From the NCBI RefSeq assembly GCF_029962835.1, contig NC_080584.1, positions 81,434,862 through 81,498,861 on the forward strand: a stretch of 64,000 nucleotides of DNA, written 5' to 3'. The translations under genes and the position numbers were made by a program. Below the pieces are notes generated by a model, which saw only the letters and a program-made list of their open reading frames with translations, searched no databases and was not told the DNA's origin. Position 1 is the stretch's first letter. Every line of letters begins with the position of its first letter. Shown here piece by piece: positions 34,691-45,610 of this stretch. The DNA is from Magnolia sinica (lineage: Eukaryota; Streptophyta; Magnoliopsida; Magnoliales; Magnoliaceae).

Positions 34691-36457
34691 TCGGCCGAAA
34701 ACATGGCACGAGCGCCCGCTAGAAAACAAAAGAAATTATACCCACTTTATGATGTAATTCCCAAATTGACCTTTCCTTGATTTTTTATTTTTTATTTTTG
34801 TCGGCTATTTTATTTTTTAGGAATGCTAATTGCACCGGCCTTACACGTGTAAATAAGGCACACATGTGAGAGATCCAACCCGTTGGTGAGGCATCCCAGC
34901 GGTATAAATTCTACATCCATAATGCCAGCACTATAGGATCATCAGTAGGTATGGTACGCTTGTACAAAATAAATGTTCGGTGAAAAGATATCGACTAACG
35001 GTTGAGATTCCGTTCTCATTTTTAGCCCCTCTGATTATTGTGGGTCCCTGATTTTAGATCCAAGGAATATAATCAGCGAGAACCAACTGACAAGTGCGTT
35101 GGATCTTAGACACTTGTGACTCGTTTACACGTGTGAGGTGACTCGTTTAACGAATGACTTGGAAGCGTTTTACCCGGTTAACACGGCATGTATTTGTAGT
35201 TTTTCCATATCATTTTACCTTATAATACTAAAAAGCAGTAGGTACTACCATACAAGAGTGTAAAACGTGGTTGTTAACATCCCACCTTTTCATAAGACCA
35301 CGATAAAGAGCGTTTGGATTCGCGTACAGTATCCGATGGGGATGTAAAACCGTCCCATTAATATATTAGTGGTCCTGGTAATGTGTCTGCAAATTACAAA
35401 CCACTCATGGTATTTGCCTAAAAGTGTACTTGTAATTTGAGAAAACTATCGTTTCTGAAATCAGTGTTTGAAAATGTAGTGTTTATCTCTTGGTAACATT
35501 CTATATCATCAAACAGAAATACTCTCTCCGAATCAATCCAATATGCATGTATTTTGTACTTTATAGGGCACGGCATGATGTATGTATTGAATAATCACTC
35601 CATCGATCAATTTTTTTAGCAAAAATGAGAATGAAATAAAGAACTTGGGAATGAAGAAAAATCCAAGTTGCAGTTGAATCGAAGTAGGCAACACAGTTCA
35701 TATGTTTGTAGCAAATGATGAAAACTCTAGCGAACTTCGGCACTTTTAGATTTAAAAATAAAAAATAAAAAATCCTATTTTGTGCACCATCAGTTGTAAA
35801 GGCAGGATCACTGATCATTACCGCTGCTAAAAAACAAATATCAACTAGAAGTTTTTAATCATCATGTGAATATTATTTTACGGTGTAGTTTACTTTAGAT
35901 TTGCATATGCTTTATTATTATTATTTTTACTTATAAAATATCTTTAAAAATTGATGAATTGCATGGATATAAAACAAATGCATCAATGTGGGTAAATCAA
36001 ACATCCTTTTTTTAAAACAGGGATGATGAAATGTCTCTAATTTTAACCCTATTCTTTTAACTTAAATATCTGTACTTCAATCGATTCCACGCCGGACTTG
36101 GTGGAGTGATCCTAGACTCAGCCACTGCCTTAGGATGGTTTAAAGACCCTTGTATTGAGACCTTTGTATTAGATTTTTGCAGCTTTGGCAGGCTCTCCCA
36201 GGCAGGCTATTATTACATAGGCTAGGCTGGTGCTACTTTTGATAATTGATATCCCTCGTGCTTGCTGCAGGATTTTATGCCATTCAAAAACTCGGGTGAG
36301 CCCCCACCTAAGTTCTATTAAATATTTTAGACATGATTTCCCATTGCTTCGGCTGGTATGACCCACCTGAGTTCCGACTGCTAGTTTTCAGCCCATCCCG
36401 AAGACCTACCCAAAGGACGGCGTGGATGCCCATCACACATTGCGGTGGGCCCCACAG
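34691..36457. other. Intergenic; probable eroded foldback MITE at 35565-36005
   Basis: 35565-35620 (GGCATGATGTATGTATTGAA, AATCACTCCATCGATCAATTT) and 35850-36005 (ACTAGAAGTTTTTAATC ... GCATGGATATAAAACAAATG) look like the two arms of an M1 copy with a replaced centre. The rest, including 36060-36400, shows no gene. Confidence 0.35.
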
Positions 36458-36494
36458 AGATCGACCTCATGGGAGCTTCCCATGAGGTCGATCT
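36458..36494. repeat. Perfect palindrome, 17-bp arms, 3-nt loop
   Basis: AGATCGACCTCATGGGA at 36458-36474 and its exact reverse complement at 36478-36494, separated by GCT. It lies about 110 bp upstream of the TATA box of the small gene at 36679, right after an M1-type terminus (GGTGGGCCCCACAG). Confidence 0.9.
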
Positions 36495-36607
36495 TATAGT
36501 AGTATTTAAAAAATAATAAAAAATAAATAAATAAATAAACCCACGTTGCTAGTTCAGTAAATTCTCACTTGGGAAGGGCAGTTTAGGAATATTCCTTGCA
36601 GAGTCCT

Positions 36608-36615
36608 TATAAAAG
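36608..36615 (+). promoter_or_regulatory. TATA box of the small orphan gene
   Basis: TATAAAAG lies 64 bp upstream of the ATG at 36679. An earlier ATG at 36639 opens a 27-codon frame that overlaps the main start, or its ATGAAGGTAAGG could contain a donor site. Confidence 0.55.
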
Positions 36616-36678
36616 GCAAGCAACCTGATGCAAGGAAAATGAAGGTAAGGGCATTTCTTACTCAGAAAAATTCCAGTC

Positions 36679-37029
36679 ATGGCCAGCCCTTGCCTTTCAA
36701 AATGGCAATCTATGCTCCTTGAAAATCCAACCCAATTTCCCTACACCTCTCAAACACTCTTCTTTGGATTCACTCCTCCAACTGTAGCAGTTGTATTTCT
36801 ATCCATCTTCCTCTTCATGGCCTTCGAATTCACCAGGAAAATGACAGATCGGCCGACCGACGAGTGTCGAAAGCCGGCAACGGTGGTGAACATCCGAAGC
36901 AGTGGACAGAAGCGATGGGCTCACTTGAAATGGCCGTTCCTGACAAAATTGCTGGCTTGCCATTTCAGCTTTCCTTCTCGTGTGCTGTATAGAGCTTTGG
37001 ATTTTGAGAGTGAGTTGAGCTCTATGTGA
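36679..37029 (+). CDS. Small orphan single-pass membrane protein
   Basis: 116 residues, family not recognised. Residues ~26-50 (TLFFGFTPPTVAVVFLSIFL and following) form one hydrophobic segment preceded by a polar N-terminus. After it come a basic stretch (EFTRKM, RKPATVV, SGQKRW) and a C-terminus rich in K, F and R. The charge pattern suggests a single-pass protein with a basic cytosolic tail. Support for a real gene: a good TATA box 64 bp upstream, balanced composition, and a single open frame with no homopolymers. An upstream overlapping ATG could lower translation. A 253-bp tandem duplication follows in the 3' flank. It could still be a chance frame; no function is proposed. Confidence 0.5.
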   Translation: MASPCLSKWQSMLLENPTQFPYTSQTLFFGFTPPTVAVVFLSIFLFMAFEFTRKMTDRPTDECRKPATVVNIRSSGQKRWAHLKWPFLTKLLACHFSFPSRVLYRALDFESELSSM

Positions 37030-37142
37030 TGTGTGGTGTTTTGCAAGGATGGTTGTTTGATCTTTGAATTGGAGAGACTGATGGGGGTGGGTTTTAGGGA
37101 CCGTTCATTCACTGGATGCTGATAATTGGGAAGTGGGGCAGT

Positions 37143-37645
37143 GGATCTTAGATCATCCACTGCTTATTTGTTGAATCGTCCATTTGAATGCCATTGGTAG
37201 GATGAATAGAATGGTCCCATTGGAGTTTCCTTTTTTAAGTACGCGATATGTATGGATATGATCTACTTGATGGACGGTTTGGATCCACCATCGGATGTCC
37301 TTTTTCTTTTTCTTTTTCTTTTTTCATTTGGTGATGAAGATTTTGTAGTAATTTGGCAATTTTCTTTTTGGTTATGAATGTGATGAGGCTGTTTTGGATC
37401 TTAGATTATCCATTGCTCATTTATGATTTTTCATGTTTAACTGTACATTTGAATGCCATTATTAAGATGAATAGAATGGTCCGATTGGAGTTTTTTTTAA
37501 GCATGGGATATCCATGGATATGATCTACTTGATGGACGGTCTGGATCCACCATCCGAGGCCTCTTTTTTCTTTTTTTTTCATTGAGTGATGAAGATTTTG
37601 TTGTAATTTGGCAATTTTGGTTATGAATGTGAAGAAGCTGTTTTT
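37143..37645 (+). repeat. Tandem duplication, 2 x ~253 bp
   Basis: GGATCTTAGATCATCCACTG at 37143 recurs as GGATCTTAGATTATCCATTG at 37396. Matching text runs on through GATGAATAGAATGGTCC, ATGGATATGATCTACTTG, GGATCCACCATC and GATGAAGATTTTGT to AATGTGAAGAAGCTG. It sits in the 3' flank of the small gene. Confidence 0.85.
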
Positions 37646-37774
37646 TTCGTTCTTTTTTTTTTTCCCCTCTTCCGTGGGGCCCACAACTTTTCGAGCAACC
37701 AGCACCCAAACACTACCGAGGTAGGGTCTCGGTAGGGTTTTTGAGGGAATTTCTGACTTTCGGTGCGGAAACGG

Positions 37775-38303
37775 ATTGGCGACTCCCCTTGCCACCAGCC
37801 CCGTGGCTGGTGTTCGGTGCTCTGTGGGCCCCACTATGATGTATGTGTTTCATCCATGCCGTTCATCCATTTTTAAAGATCATGTTAAAGGCTTGATCAC
37901 AAAAATGAGAGGAATATAATCCCAGGTGGACCACACCACAGGAAAACAATAATGATTGGATATCCACCATTAAAATCCTCCTCAGGCCCACTGTACTGTT
38001 TATTTGATATCCAATCTGTTGATTAGGTCATAAAAATCCAGATGAAGGGGAAAAAACAAAAATCATCTTGATCCAAAACTTTTATGGCTCCCAATAAGTT
38101 TTTAATGGTCAACGTTCATTCAACACTGTTTCCTGTAATGTGGCTCATTTGAGATTGTGATATAACTCATTTTTGTTCTCATATCAGAAAATGATCTAGA
38201 AAAATAGATGGGCGGCCTGGATGAAACATATACATCATGGTGAGGCCCACATAGCACCGACCACCAGCCATTGGCTGGTGGCAGGGGGAGTAGCCAATCC
38301 GTG
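37775..38303 (+). mobile_element. Foldback MITE M1, complete, left member of a back-to-back pair
   Basis: The left end CGGATTGGCGACTCCCCTTG pairs with the right end CAGGGGGAGTAGCCAATCCG. Both carry the nested hairpin CACCAGCC..GGCTGGTG and GGTGCTCTGTGGGCCCCAC. Arms are about 100 bp of strong complementarity. No target duplication is visible because another copy begins immediately at the right. Confidence 0.9.
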
Positions 38304-38735
38304 GCCCTTAACATGGAGCCCACATTGATGTATGTATTCTACATCCACGCCGTACATCCATTTTGACATAGATCCAAATATCAGGTGGACCATGCTAATA
38401 GTAAACAGTGGTGAATGACCGTTGAAATCTTCTTCTGGGCCACACAAGTTTTGAATGATCCTGATATGACCTTGTCAACAGTTGGATGGCGAAGAAACAT
38501 TACCGAAACATTACGGTGGACTCATGGAAGATTTTAATGGTGGAGCATTCAATCACCCTTGTTTCCTATAGTGTGTTCTACCTGAGATATATATCTACTT
38601 CATTTTTAGGATACTTCCCTAAAATGATTTGGAAAAACGGATGGACGGCTTGGATTTTAAATAAATACATCAAGGTGGACCCCACATTAAGGGGCCCACC
38701 GTCTTGGGTGAGACCGTGCGCGTACCCAATCCACT
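38304..38735 (-). mobile_element. Foldback MITE M1, right member of the pair
   Basis: It runs from GAGCCCACATTGATGTATG to ACATCAAGGTGGACCCCAC and its flank. The centre is in the opposite orientation to the left neighbour (GTTTTGAATGATCCTGATATG ... GTCAACAGTTGGATGG). Confidence 0.82.
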
Positions 38736-38786
38736 CTCTTCTTTCTAACCCTCTAACAGCGGAATGTTTGGGTTTCCAACCCAGGA

Positions 38787-39023
38787 GAGAGAGAGAGAGA
38801 GAGAGGTGCAGACATTTGCAGAAGAGAGGGTATGTTCTTCTTCTTCTTCTTCTTCTTCTTTTTTTATTTTTATTTTATTTTTATTTTTAAAAAAAATCGT
38901 TTTGGGTCCTTTCATCACTAAGCCGTTGGAAGATGATCTGCAACTCTCCCACATCTGAAAATTGCAAAAATTAGAACCGTTGCAACTCTACCACATCTGA
39001 AAATTTCAAAAATTAGAACCTTT
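38787..39023. repeat. GA and CTT microsatellites plus a 42-bp tandem duplication
   Basis: (GA)n at 38787-38803 and (CTT)n at 38837-38861 are followed by T-rich DNA. GCAACTCTCCCACATCTG and the rest of a 42-bp unit at 38940-38981 is repeated at 38982-39023. This is probably the 5' leader/promoter area of F-box copy A. Confidence 0.8.
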
Positions 39024-39099
39024 GACTGAAATCACTTTACCTCTAATCTGAAACATGCTCTTTTTCCATTTTTCGGATTACATCTAAAAGCTGTAATCC

Positions 39100-39365
39100 G
39101 ATTATTCTTTGAAGCGTGATTGAATCAGGTTTTGGTGAGGATTCCATTTTGATAGTTTCTTCTTATTCCTCCTCTTCAAATTAATCTGATTGAGTGGATT
39201 TTTGCAGCACTGGATCAAACAACCCTCAAACCCCACCTCTAATTGGACCGATCTAGTTCAATCCACGCCGTCGAATTAGGGGGAATCGGGTTGGGATCTT
39301 GTTCAATCGAACTAGTTCGACAGGTGGATCCGTTCGAATTAGGTAATTAGGGCTAGAATCCAATG
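39100..39365 (+). other. Stranded 5' leader of F-box gene A, with leader intron 39135-39207
   Basis: The text GAATCAGGTTTTG-GTGAGG ... TTTTTGCAG-CACTGGATC is homologous to the leaders just upstream of F-box copies B (53085-53230) and C (62140-62280), including donor and acceptor. In B and C the coding start follows the leader acceptor within about 80-200 bp. Here the coding part lies 2.3 kb further on because MITE M2 and other repeats intervene. It shows that copy A came with its own promoter region. Confidence 0.7.
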
Positions 39366-39371
39366 TTAGAT

Positions 39372-39738
39372 CATTGCCATTTTGGAAACGGTGGTGAGTC
39401 ACTCTCCTTGCTTGTGGTCTTCATTTACAGCTATCCAGACCATCCAAATTGTGGGGCCCATTGCGGATGGATGATATTCTAAAATAACACCGATCAAAGA
39501 ATGCTAACCATCCAATCGGTGGCTATCAAATGAATGGTTGAAACTGGAATGGTGGGTGGTCCAATTTCGAAGAGAGAAATCTGATGGTTTAGTGTCATCA
39601 TCTTCTCAGTGTAGTTTTTCATTTATGCTCCAACTACAAATGGGTCACTGAATTTTTGGATGGTCTGGAATTCTGTACAATTATGCTGAACATACAGTTA
39701 AAGAGTCACCACCATCTGTCAAATGGTGCAGAATTGGT
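39372..39738. mobile_element. MITE, second family (M2), in the leader of F-box A
   Basis: The left end ATTGCCATTTTGGAAACGGTGGTGAGTC (given here only as the family's terminus) pairs loosely with GAGTCACCACCATCTGTC near 39704. The interior matches 34298-34690 (CAGACCATCCAAATTGTGG, TAACCATCCAATCG, AAATGAATGGTTGAAAC). Confidence 0.6.
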
Positions 39739-40059
39739 AGAGGAATCTAGTCCTAGGTAATTAGAGGTTTGATCCTCTGCAACTGGAAATGGACCCATTA
39801 GATTGGAATACAACAAAAAGAGGAGAAAAATATGAAAAAAAGGGAAGTTTTATATATAAAAATATCTTTGAATTTTCCATAATGGTCCATTCAACTTCAA
39901 TTTGACATATCCCATTCAACTCTTTTGTTTCAATCCCCAAAATTGGCCTAGATCTAGTCTAACATGACTTTCTAATCTTCCTCCATGGTTGAAATGAAAA
40001 AGGAAGAAAAATGAGTGAAAAAATAATAATAATAAATTCAAGTTTAGGCCTTTATCAGC
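39739..40059. other. Intergenic, nothing recognised
   Basis: AT-rich DNA with A-rich tracts (39812-39860, 40010-40035); no gene. Confidence 0.4.
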
Positions 40060-40715
40060 GCATTGCGCTGACCCCATGGTGTGCCATAAAGGCCGTTACA
40101 TGAAGGTAACGGTGGCAACCGTTACACATTACAAGGTCATAAAGGTCGTAACGGCTCTTATGTAAAAAATGACCCGTAAAGGCCGTTACAACCCCCGTAA
40201 CGGCCCGTTACGCCCCCCGTAAAGGCTGTTATGACCCCATAATGGACCATTACGGATCCGATACAAGTATTTTGATTTTTTTTTTCAATAATAATAATAA
40301 AGAGGCTGTAACAGCCCATTACAGCCCCCATAATGGCCGTTACACCTTGTATCATAAAAGTAACAGTGGTGGCCATTACGGCCACTGTTACCATTACGGA
40401 ATATCTTGATCTGCCCATCTCAGCCCCAAATCAGTTAATACAAGTCGATATGTCTCATTTTTATAAGATAAGCCATTTCAGCTTCATATCACCTATATTA
40501 GGCCACTACGGATACAGTTGGCCATATCGGTCGATACGATATCGATATTCTAAACTATGGTTTACTTGGGCCTTGTATGGGTCAATATGACTAATTATTT
40601 TAGGATGGGCAATTTCAGCCCCGTATCACGTACCTGTCTCAGGTTGATATGAATACGATATGGTTGTATCGGCCGATAGGATATCAATATTCAAAACTAT
40701 GGTGTAATAGGGGCC
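40060..40715. repeat. Hairpin-rich repeat built on GTAACGG/CCGTTAC and CGGCCGATA words
   Basis: 40080-40400 holds many copies of CCGTTAC, GTAACGG, CCATTAC and GTAAAGGC in both orientations. 40500-40715 holds a ~150-bp direct duplication around TATCGGTCGATACGATATC ... CTAAACTATGGT and TATCGGCCGATAGGATATC ... AAAACTATGGT. It is probably a non-autonomous DNA transposon or MITE composite. Open frames here arise from the repeats. Confidence 0.5.
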
Positions 40716-41539
40716 TGTGAAGGAATCCACACTGTAATGAATTAAGAAGAATTCATACTGAATAATTGGTCAGGTAAACTATAATTTACTATAGTGTACC
40801 TACCACCACAGGTGCCAACTTGGGAGATCCAAGCCACCCATAAGGTCAGCCTCACTGTCTTAGGTGCCGAATTAAGTAATCTTATTAAAGGATTAGAACA
40901 CTTCTAGAGAAAATATTCTAGTAATAAAAGATTAGTTTAATCTTTAATCTTTTGCAGCATGTGTGCCTTCTCTTTTTTTTTCAAAAAATATTGCAGCTTG
41001 CATGTTAACATTCATGACCTTTCTACTAAATTTTCCTTTGACAAGAGCTTTAAAAAAGGCATTCTCCTTCTAGACAATGGAGTTGTATGATCCTCAACTG
41101 AAGGATATTTGTATATTTGTAGTATCCTCGAGTCCTTAGCTTGTAAGAGTGAGATTGTGGTGATCCAGACTGTTGATCTAATGGGCCTCACAGTTTGTAA
41201 ACCGTCCCCCAAAAATCTCCCAAATGAGCCAAATCCCAGATTGGTGGCCTAAAAGTAGATGGTTGAGAAAATAGGCCAAAGAACATTCAAGGTTAAAAGG
41301 GCAAAGATTGGCTGGCTAGAATCATCAAATATGGGACATTTTTCACCAAGGTCAATCAACAGTGGGGGTGCATCAGATGAACGGTTTGGATCGCTGTGTG
41401 ATGGACCACACTTGGACAAACAAACACTCCAAAGTTTATTTTGCATATCTTTGTGCCGAGAATTATTTAATTCCTCTAAGATTGATGAAAACTAGGAGGA
41501 ACTAAACTGAGTAGGCGTCAGTTTCAGAGCAAGAAAGCC
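40716..41539. other. Intergenic upstream of F-box A; nothing recognised
   Basis: No promoter could be assigned. 41490-41539 (GGAACTAAACTGAGTAGGCG ... AGAAAGCC) is homologous to the coding starts of B and C, but the upstream ATG used there is lost. Confidence 0.4.
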
Positions 41540-43716
41540 ATGGAGAACACTAATGATAGAATCAACCAGCTACCTGATGCTGTCCTTCATTACATACTTT
41601 CCTTGATGCCGATGAAATTTGCCATAAGAACAAGCATTCTGTCAAGGAGATGGAGAAACATGTGGACACACATCTGGGCTTATGCCACTGCTCTGGACTT
41701 CGGTTCAGAATTCACAATTGACCACACCCCAGAAGAATTTGTAGCTACTGTCAACCAATATCTACAACTCCACAAAGGCAAGGAGATCCAGAGGTTTCGG
41801 CTCTTGTTCAATCCTGGTGATCGATATCTGTCAGATGCCGAGAAATGAGTCGAATTCGCAGTAGTAAGAGGAGTTTAGGAGCTTGATATTGACTTCTGTC
41901 AAACTATATATGATCCCGAGGCATTCCAACCTATTGAGAGAAGTAGGCTTTGTAACTTGCCAAACTCCTTTTGTTGTGATTCTATAACCCATTTAAGTTT
42001 GAGTCGCTTCGATTTCTGCCCACCGTTGAATTTGAAAGGTTGCACCTACCTCAAAGTGCTCCACCTATGCGATGTTGGAGTTACAGATGCCCTGCTTGAA
42101 AGCATGCTTTCAAATTGCCTGCTTCTGGAGGAATTGAGTTTAAGGGATTGTTATGCTCCGACTCATGTCAAGGCTTCCGCTCCGGATCTGCCACTTAAGA
42201 GCTTGACAGTGGTCGACTGTTGGGATGCCTATGAGATTGAGATTTTTGCTCCGAACCTCCAGTCATTCCATTTCTATGGTCCTCTTATTCACATGTCTTT
42301 CGAGAATATTTCGAGCCTGGTGGATGTCCTTGTTAATGGTCTAGATAGGGAGGGTTACGAACCTGACCATGATTGGATTCCAATTCTTCGCCATCTCGAA
42401 CATGTTAAGATTCTGACATTGTGTAATAGCTCACTTCTGGTATATGTTCATTCCTTCTCTTCTTTGAAATTTTTTAACAGTTTTGATTTGTACCTGAAGA
42501 AACCTCTACAAGCATTCGTAGGATATTGATTCACATTCGGTGGGCCCCACCTTGGTGATGGCCTGGCTGAAAATCAATACATTTGACAAAAAGTTGGCTT
42601 CAAATGTATGAAACATTGCATGGTTGAGAGAGAGAGGGGGGGCTGAAATTTTTGGCCAGGTCATCTACTCAGTGGGGCCTACCTGATGTATTGTGCACAG
42701 AGGTGTGTTCTGGGCATCGCAAAACTCTTTAATAATGTGACTTTTATGTTACTTTCTTTTGGTATGCACAATATGTAGTTATAACAGAGGAATGCTCACC
42801 TGAAGATTTGCCTGTTACATTCCACAATTTGCAAGAGTTGCCGCTATTGATGGATTGGACCCTTGGTTGCTATCTGGCTAACACCTATAGCTTCTTCAAA
42901 AACTGTCCATGTCCTTGTCTAGAGAAGCTTTTCATTGAAGTAGGTCTACTTAAGCACTTTAATTTCAGTTCCCGTTTAATTTCTTTGAAGAGTTCAGCTG
43001 ACATCCTGGCCATAAATGAGATGGGCTTTACTTGTAGTTTAAAAATCAGGCCCATCAATTCATTAGGTGGGCCAGAAATGTACATTGATACCACCCAAAA
43101 ACACTGCAAGGGTCACTGAAAAAACCCAATTGACAATTATTGATTAAAAATCCTGCGACACAAATCACCTCTTCAGGCTTCGATTTAATCCAAGCATCAT
43201 GGCGCCCACCTGATGCATGGCCAGGATGTGCTTGTCAGCTTAGCAAATTTCATTTTGAATACCATCTTATCCTAGAGCTCCTTATTTATGCTCTCTTTGT
43301 TTTCAATGTGATTTCAAAGCTTCCATCTGCTGCCAAGGACCGCTCTCAAAGAGACCAACAGATTGAGAGATTGCCAGAAGACGATCCTCCAGTGATTGTG
43401 TTTGACCATCTTAAGGCCATAAAAATGAATGGTTTTAGAGGGCTCCAGAAGGAAATGCTGTTGGCGAAAATTTTCCTAGAGAGATCTAGTGTACTAGTCT
43501 TTGGTTTTGGTAGCTCCTCAAAAATGTGTCGGCAACATGAAGAAGGATTCTGCAAAGGAGTGTAAATCCGTCAATGCACCATTGGGTCTTCTTCGCGAGC
43601 AGATATTGATCTTAGCGAAGGCATCATCATCAAATCCTCAGATATCAATATGTGAGTATTCGGATGACGATTGTGCTTTAATCCCGATGCATACCGAAGT
43701 TTACTATAAGGGGTAG
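41540..43716 (+). pseudogene. F-box/FBD/LRR protein, copy A, decayed
   Basis: Same three-exon plan as copy B: 41540-42439, 42772-42939, 43320-43716. The F-box (NQLPDAVLHYILSLMPMKFA ... RRWRNMW), LRR part and FBD part (VFDHLKAIKMNGFRGLQKEM) are all recognisable. Damage: in-frame TGA at 41846 where B has TGG (KW to K-stop), in-frame TAG near 41876 where B has AAG, loss of the exon-2 acceptor (CACAG in B reads CACAA at 42767-42771), and a 2-bp deletion near 43494 in exon 3 that shifts frame. The ATG used in B is also absent. Without these it would encode an SCF-type ubiquitin ligase adaptor. The leader is stranded upstream at 39100-39365. Confidence 0.88.
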
Positions 43717-43909
43717 CTTTGTGATCACGAAGCATATTTTCTTCGAGTTTGGCTGTAAGTTGGGTTTTGGTGATTGTACATGAATTCTTTGCATTTGAGC
43801 ACACGATCCTAGCCATCCAATTAATAGACTTTTCTGCACATGTGAGGCTTTTCTAGTCATTTTTAGGTCCCATCACTAGACTTTCAACTGCTCAGGCTCT
43901 GTGATTTGA

Positions 43910-45000
43910 GTGTATTTGAATTCAAATGTCGTTTGGCAGCTTAAATTCAGAGGTATCTCTTTTTTGTTTTTTTCTTTTGTGTGTGTTTGTGTGAAATCAG
44001 ATAATTTGAAATACAAGATTTTACTGCCTTTTGAAATCTCTCATTTTTTATGATTCCCAATTAAATGCCTTTTTTTGGGGTTTTTTTTTTTTTTTTTTAA
44101 AGGCAAGAGAGGCACGCGGGTGTAACAAATGTGTCTCTAGTCCACTAACCAAATGTGCTAGGCTACTAATCTGTTATACACGTGGTGTACCTTTGATATT
44201 CCAAAATTATTGGCTGCTGCATCACTAAAATTCATAAATAATATGATTTGAACAATCCAAACATTGGCATGTAAATGGACGGTTCAAAAACATTGGTGAG
44301 TTGCTCGTTTGCGAACCTAAGCTTGCGGCCCAAGGCTTATAATACCATCCTTTTTGCCAAAATATATATTTCAATAAACTTATTATAATCATTTTGTCAA
44401 ATATGACATGTACATTGATTAGGTGATGTCGAACCTATAAGCAAGAAAGGGAAATTTTGATTAAACGAGAAATAGAGAAAAAGAATAGTTGATTGCTTTG
44501 ACTGAAAATGGAAATGACGATACACTCTTGATGGGTTAAAGATTAGCTCACCCAAAAACAGGAGGACTCGTTCACTCTCAATGATCAAGAGATCTTACAA
44601 AAAAAGAAAAAAGAATATTACACTAGTGATCATTCTTCACTTACAATGCTGATTTTATAGAGCAGGGGGATGAGACGTTAGCCATTAGAGAGAGAGAGAG
44701 AGAGAGAGAGCCGTTGGAGTGGATGGGAGAGAGAGATATCACCATTGAAAGGGGCTGTTTAAAATAGAGGGTCCAAGGCAACTATTGTACCCCACTCTCA
44801 AGGCCTTTACTGCACCATTACGGATATTAATGTTGATTCAGTAATCAAATTCTAACTCTTGTAAATATGCTATAGAAATTCAATGTATCTTTATTTTTGG
44901 ATTCTAATGCATTTCGAATACATGCTGCGAAACACAATTGAAGATTTGGAATCACCTTGATTTGTGATTTGAAATCTAATGCATTCCAAATATAAGCTCC
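43910..45000. mobile_element. hAT-like MITE family (as 60616), with internal insertion
   Basis: 44095-44415 and 44820-45000 match the interior of 60616-61229 (GTGTCTCTAGTCCACTAA, AAAATATATATTTCAATAAAC, AATTCTAACTCTTGTAAATA). The ends look like TTGAATTCAAATGTCGTTTGGC and TCTAATGCATTCCAAATA. About 44420-44810 is extra DNA with a (GA)n tract at 44688-44710. A T16 tract is at 44082-44098. Confidence 0.5.
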
Positions 45001-45610
45001 CAGATGAGTTTATTGAACAGCCTTTTGCCAAAGTTATGGATTTTACACACCGGTGTACATGGCAATGTCACATGGTAGGATCCAAGTGGCTCATCCGCAG
45101 TGTGAACTTGGTTTGGCAAAAAATCCGGACCTATTCATTCATCAGGGAGACAACAATACAAAACAAATGGGCAGAGAGAGAGAGGTTGCTTTATCCACCC
45201 ATTTGTTTCCTACATTATGGCCCACCTAATGAGTAGACCGGCTTGTGGGCTAGAACATATATGGAATGTGGCCCACTTAATGAACATCTAGGATCTTGCA
45301 TGTGTGTTATATTATCAAATGGGAGTTCCAAAACTCATGTAGTCTATAGTAGGTCAGGAGAGAAAATGTTATATTAGCGGAGGTGCTCCAAATCCTTTAA
45401 AGCCTTCATATTCGTTCAAAAGAAACCCAAGAATCTCCACCTCAACCTCCATCTCTTAGTCCCTACCACCAATTTCCCACTCATTCCTAAATTCATTCTA
45501 TTCAATTCCCTCACCTACTTCCACATCGCAATTCCACCACCTCCGAGATAAAAAGAAAAAGATTTAATCTTATCCATAGCTCTTGGGGAATTGATGGTGC
45601 AGATGGCAGT
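45001..45610 (+). repeat. Duplicated 3' flank of F-box A, paralogous to 57100-58290
   Basis: Shared with the flank of copy B in the same order: GGCAATGTCACATGG, GGATCCAAGTGGCTCATC, TTCATTCATCAGGG, CACCCATTTGTTTCCTACAT, GGCCCACCTAATGAGTA, AATCTCCACCTCAACCTCC, GCAATTCCACCACCT and TAGCTCTTGGGGAATTGATG. This defines the duplication unit as gene plus about 2 kb downstream. Confidence 0.75.

Noticed and set aside
41259-41495. 78-codon frame just upstream of F-box A
   Set aside because: Not homologous to the start of B or C and without F-box features; opposite-strand frame overlaps.
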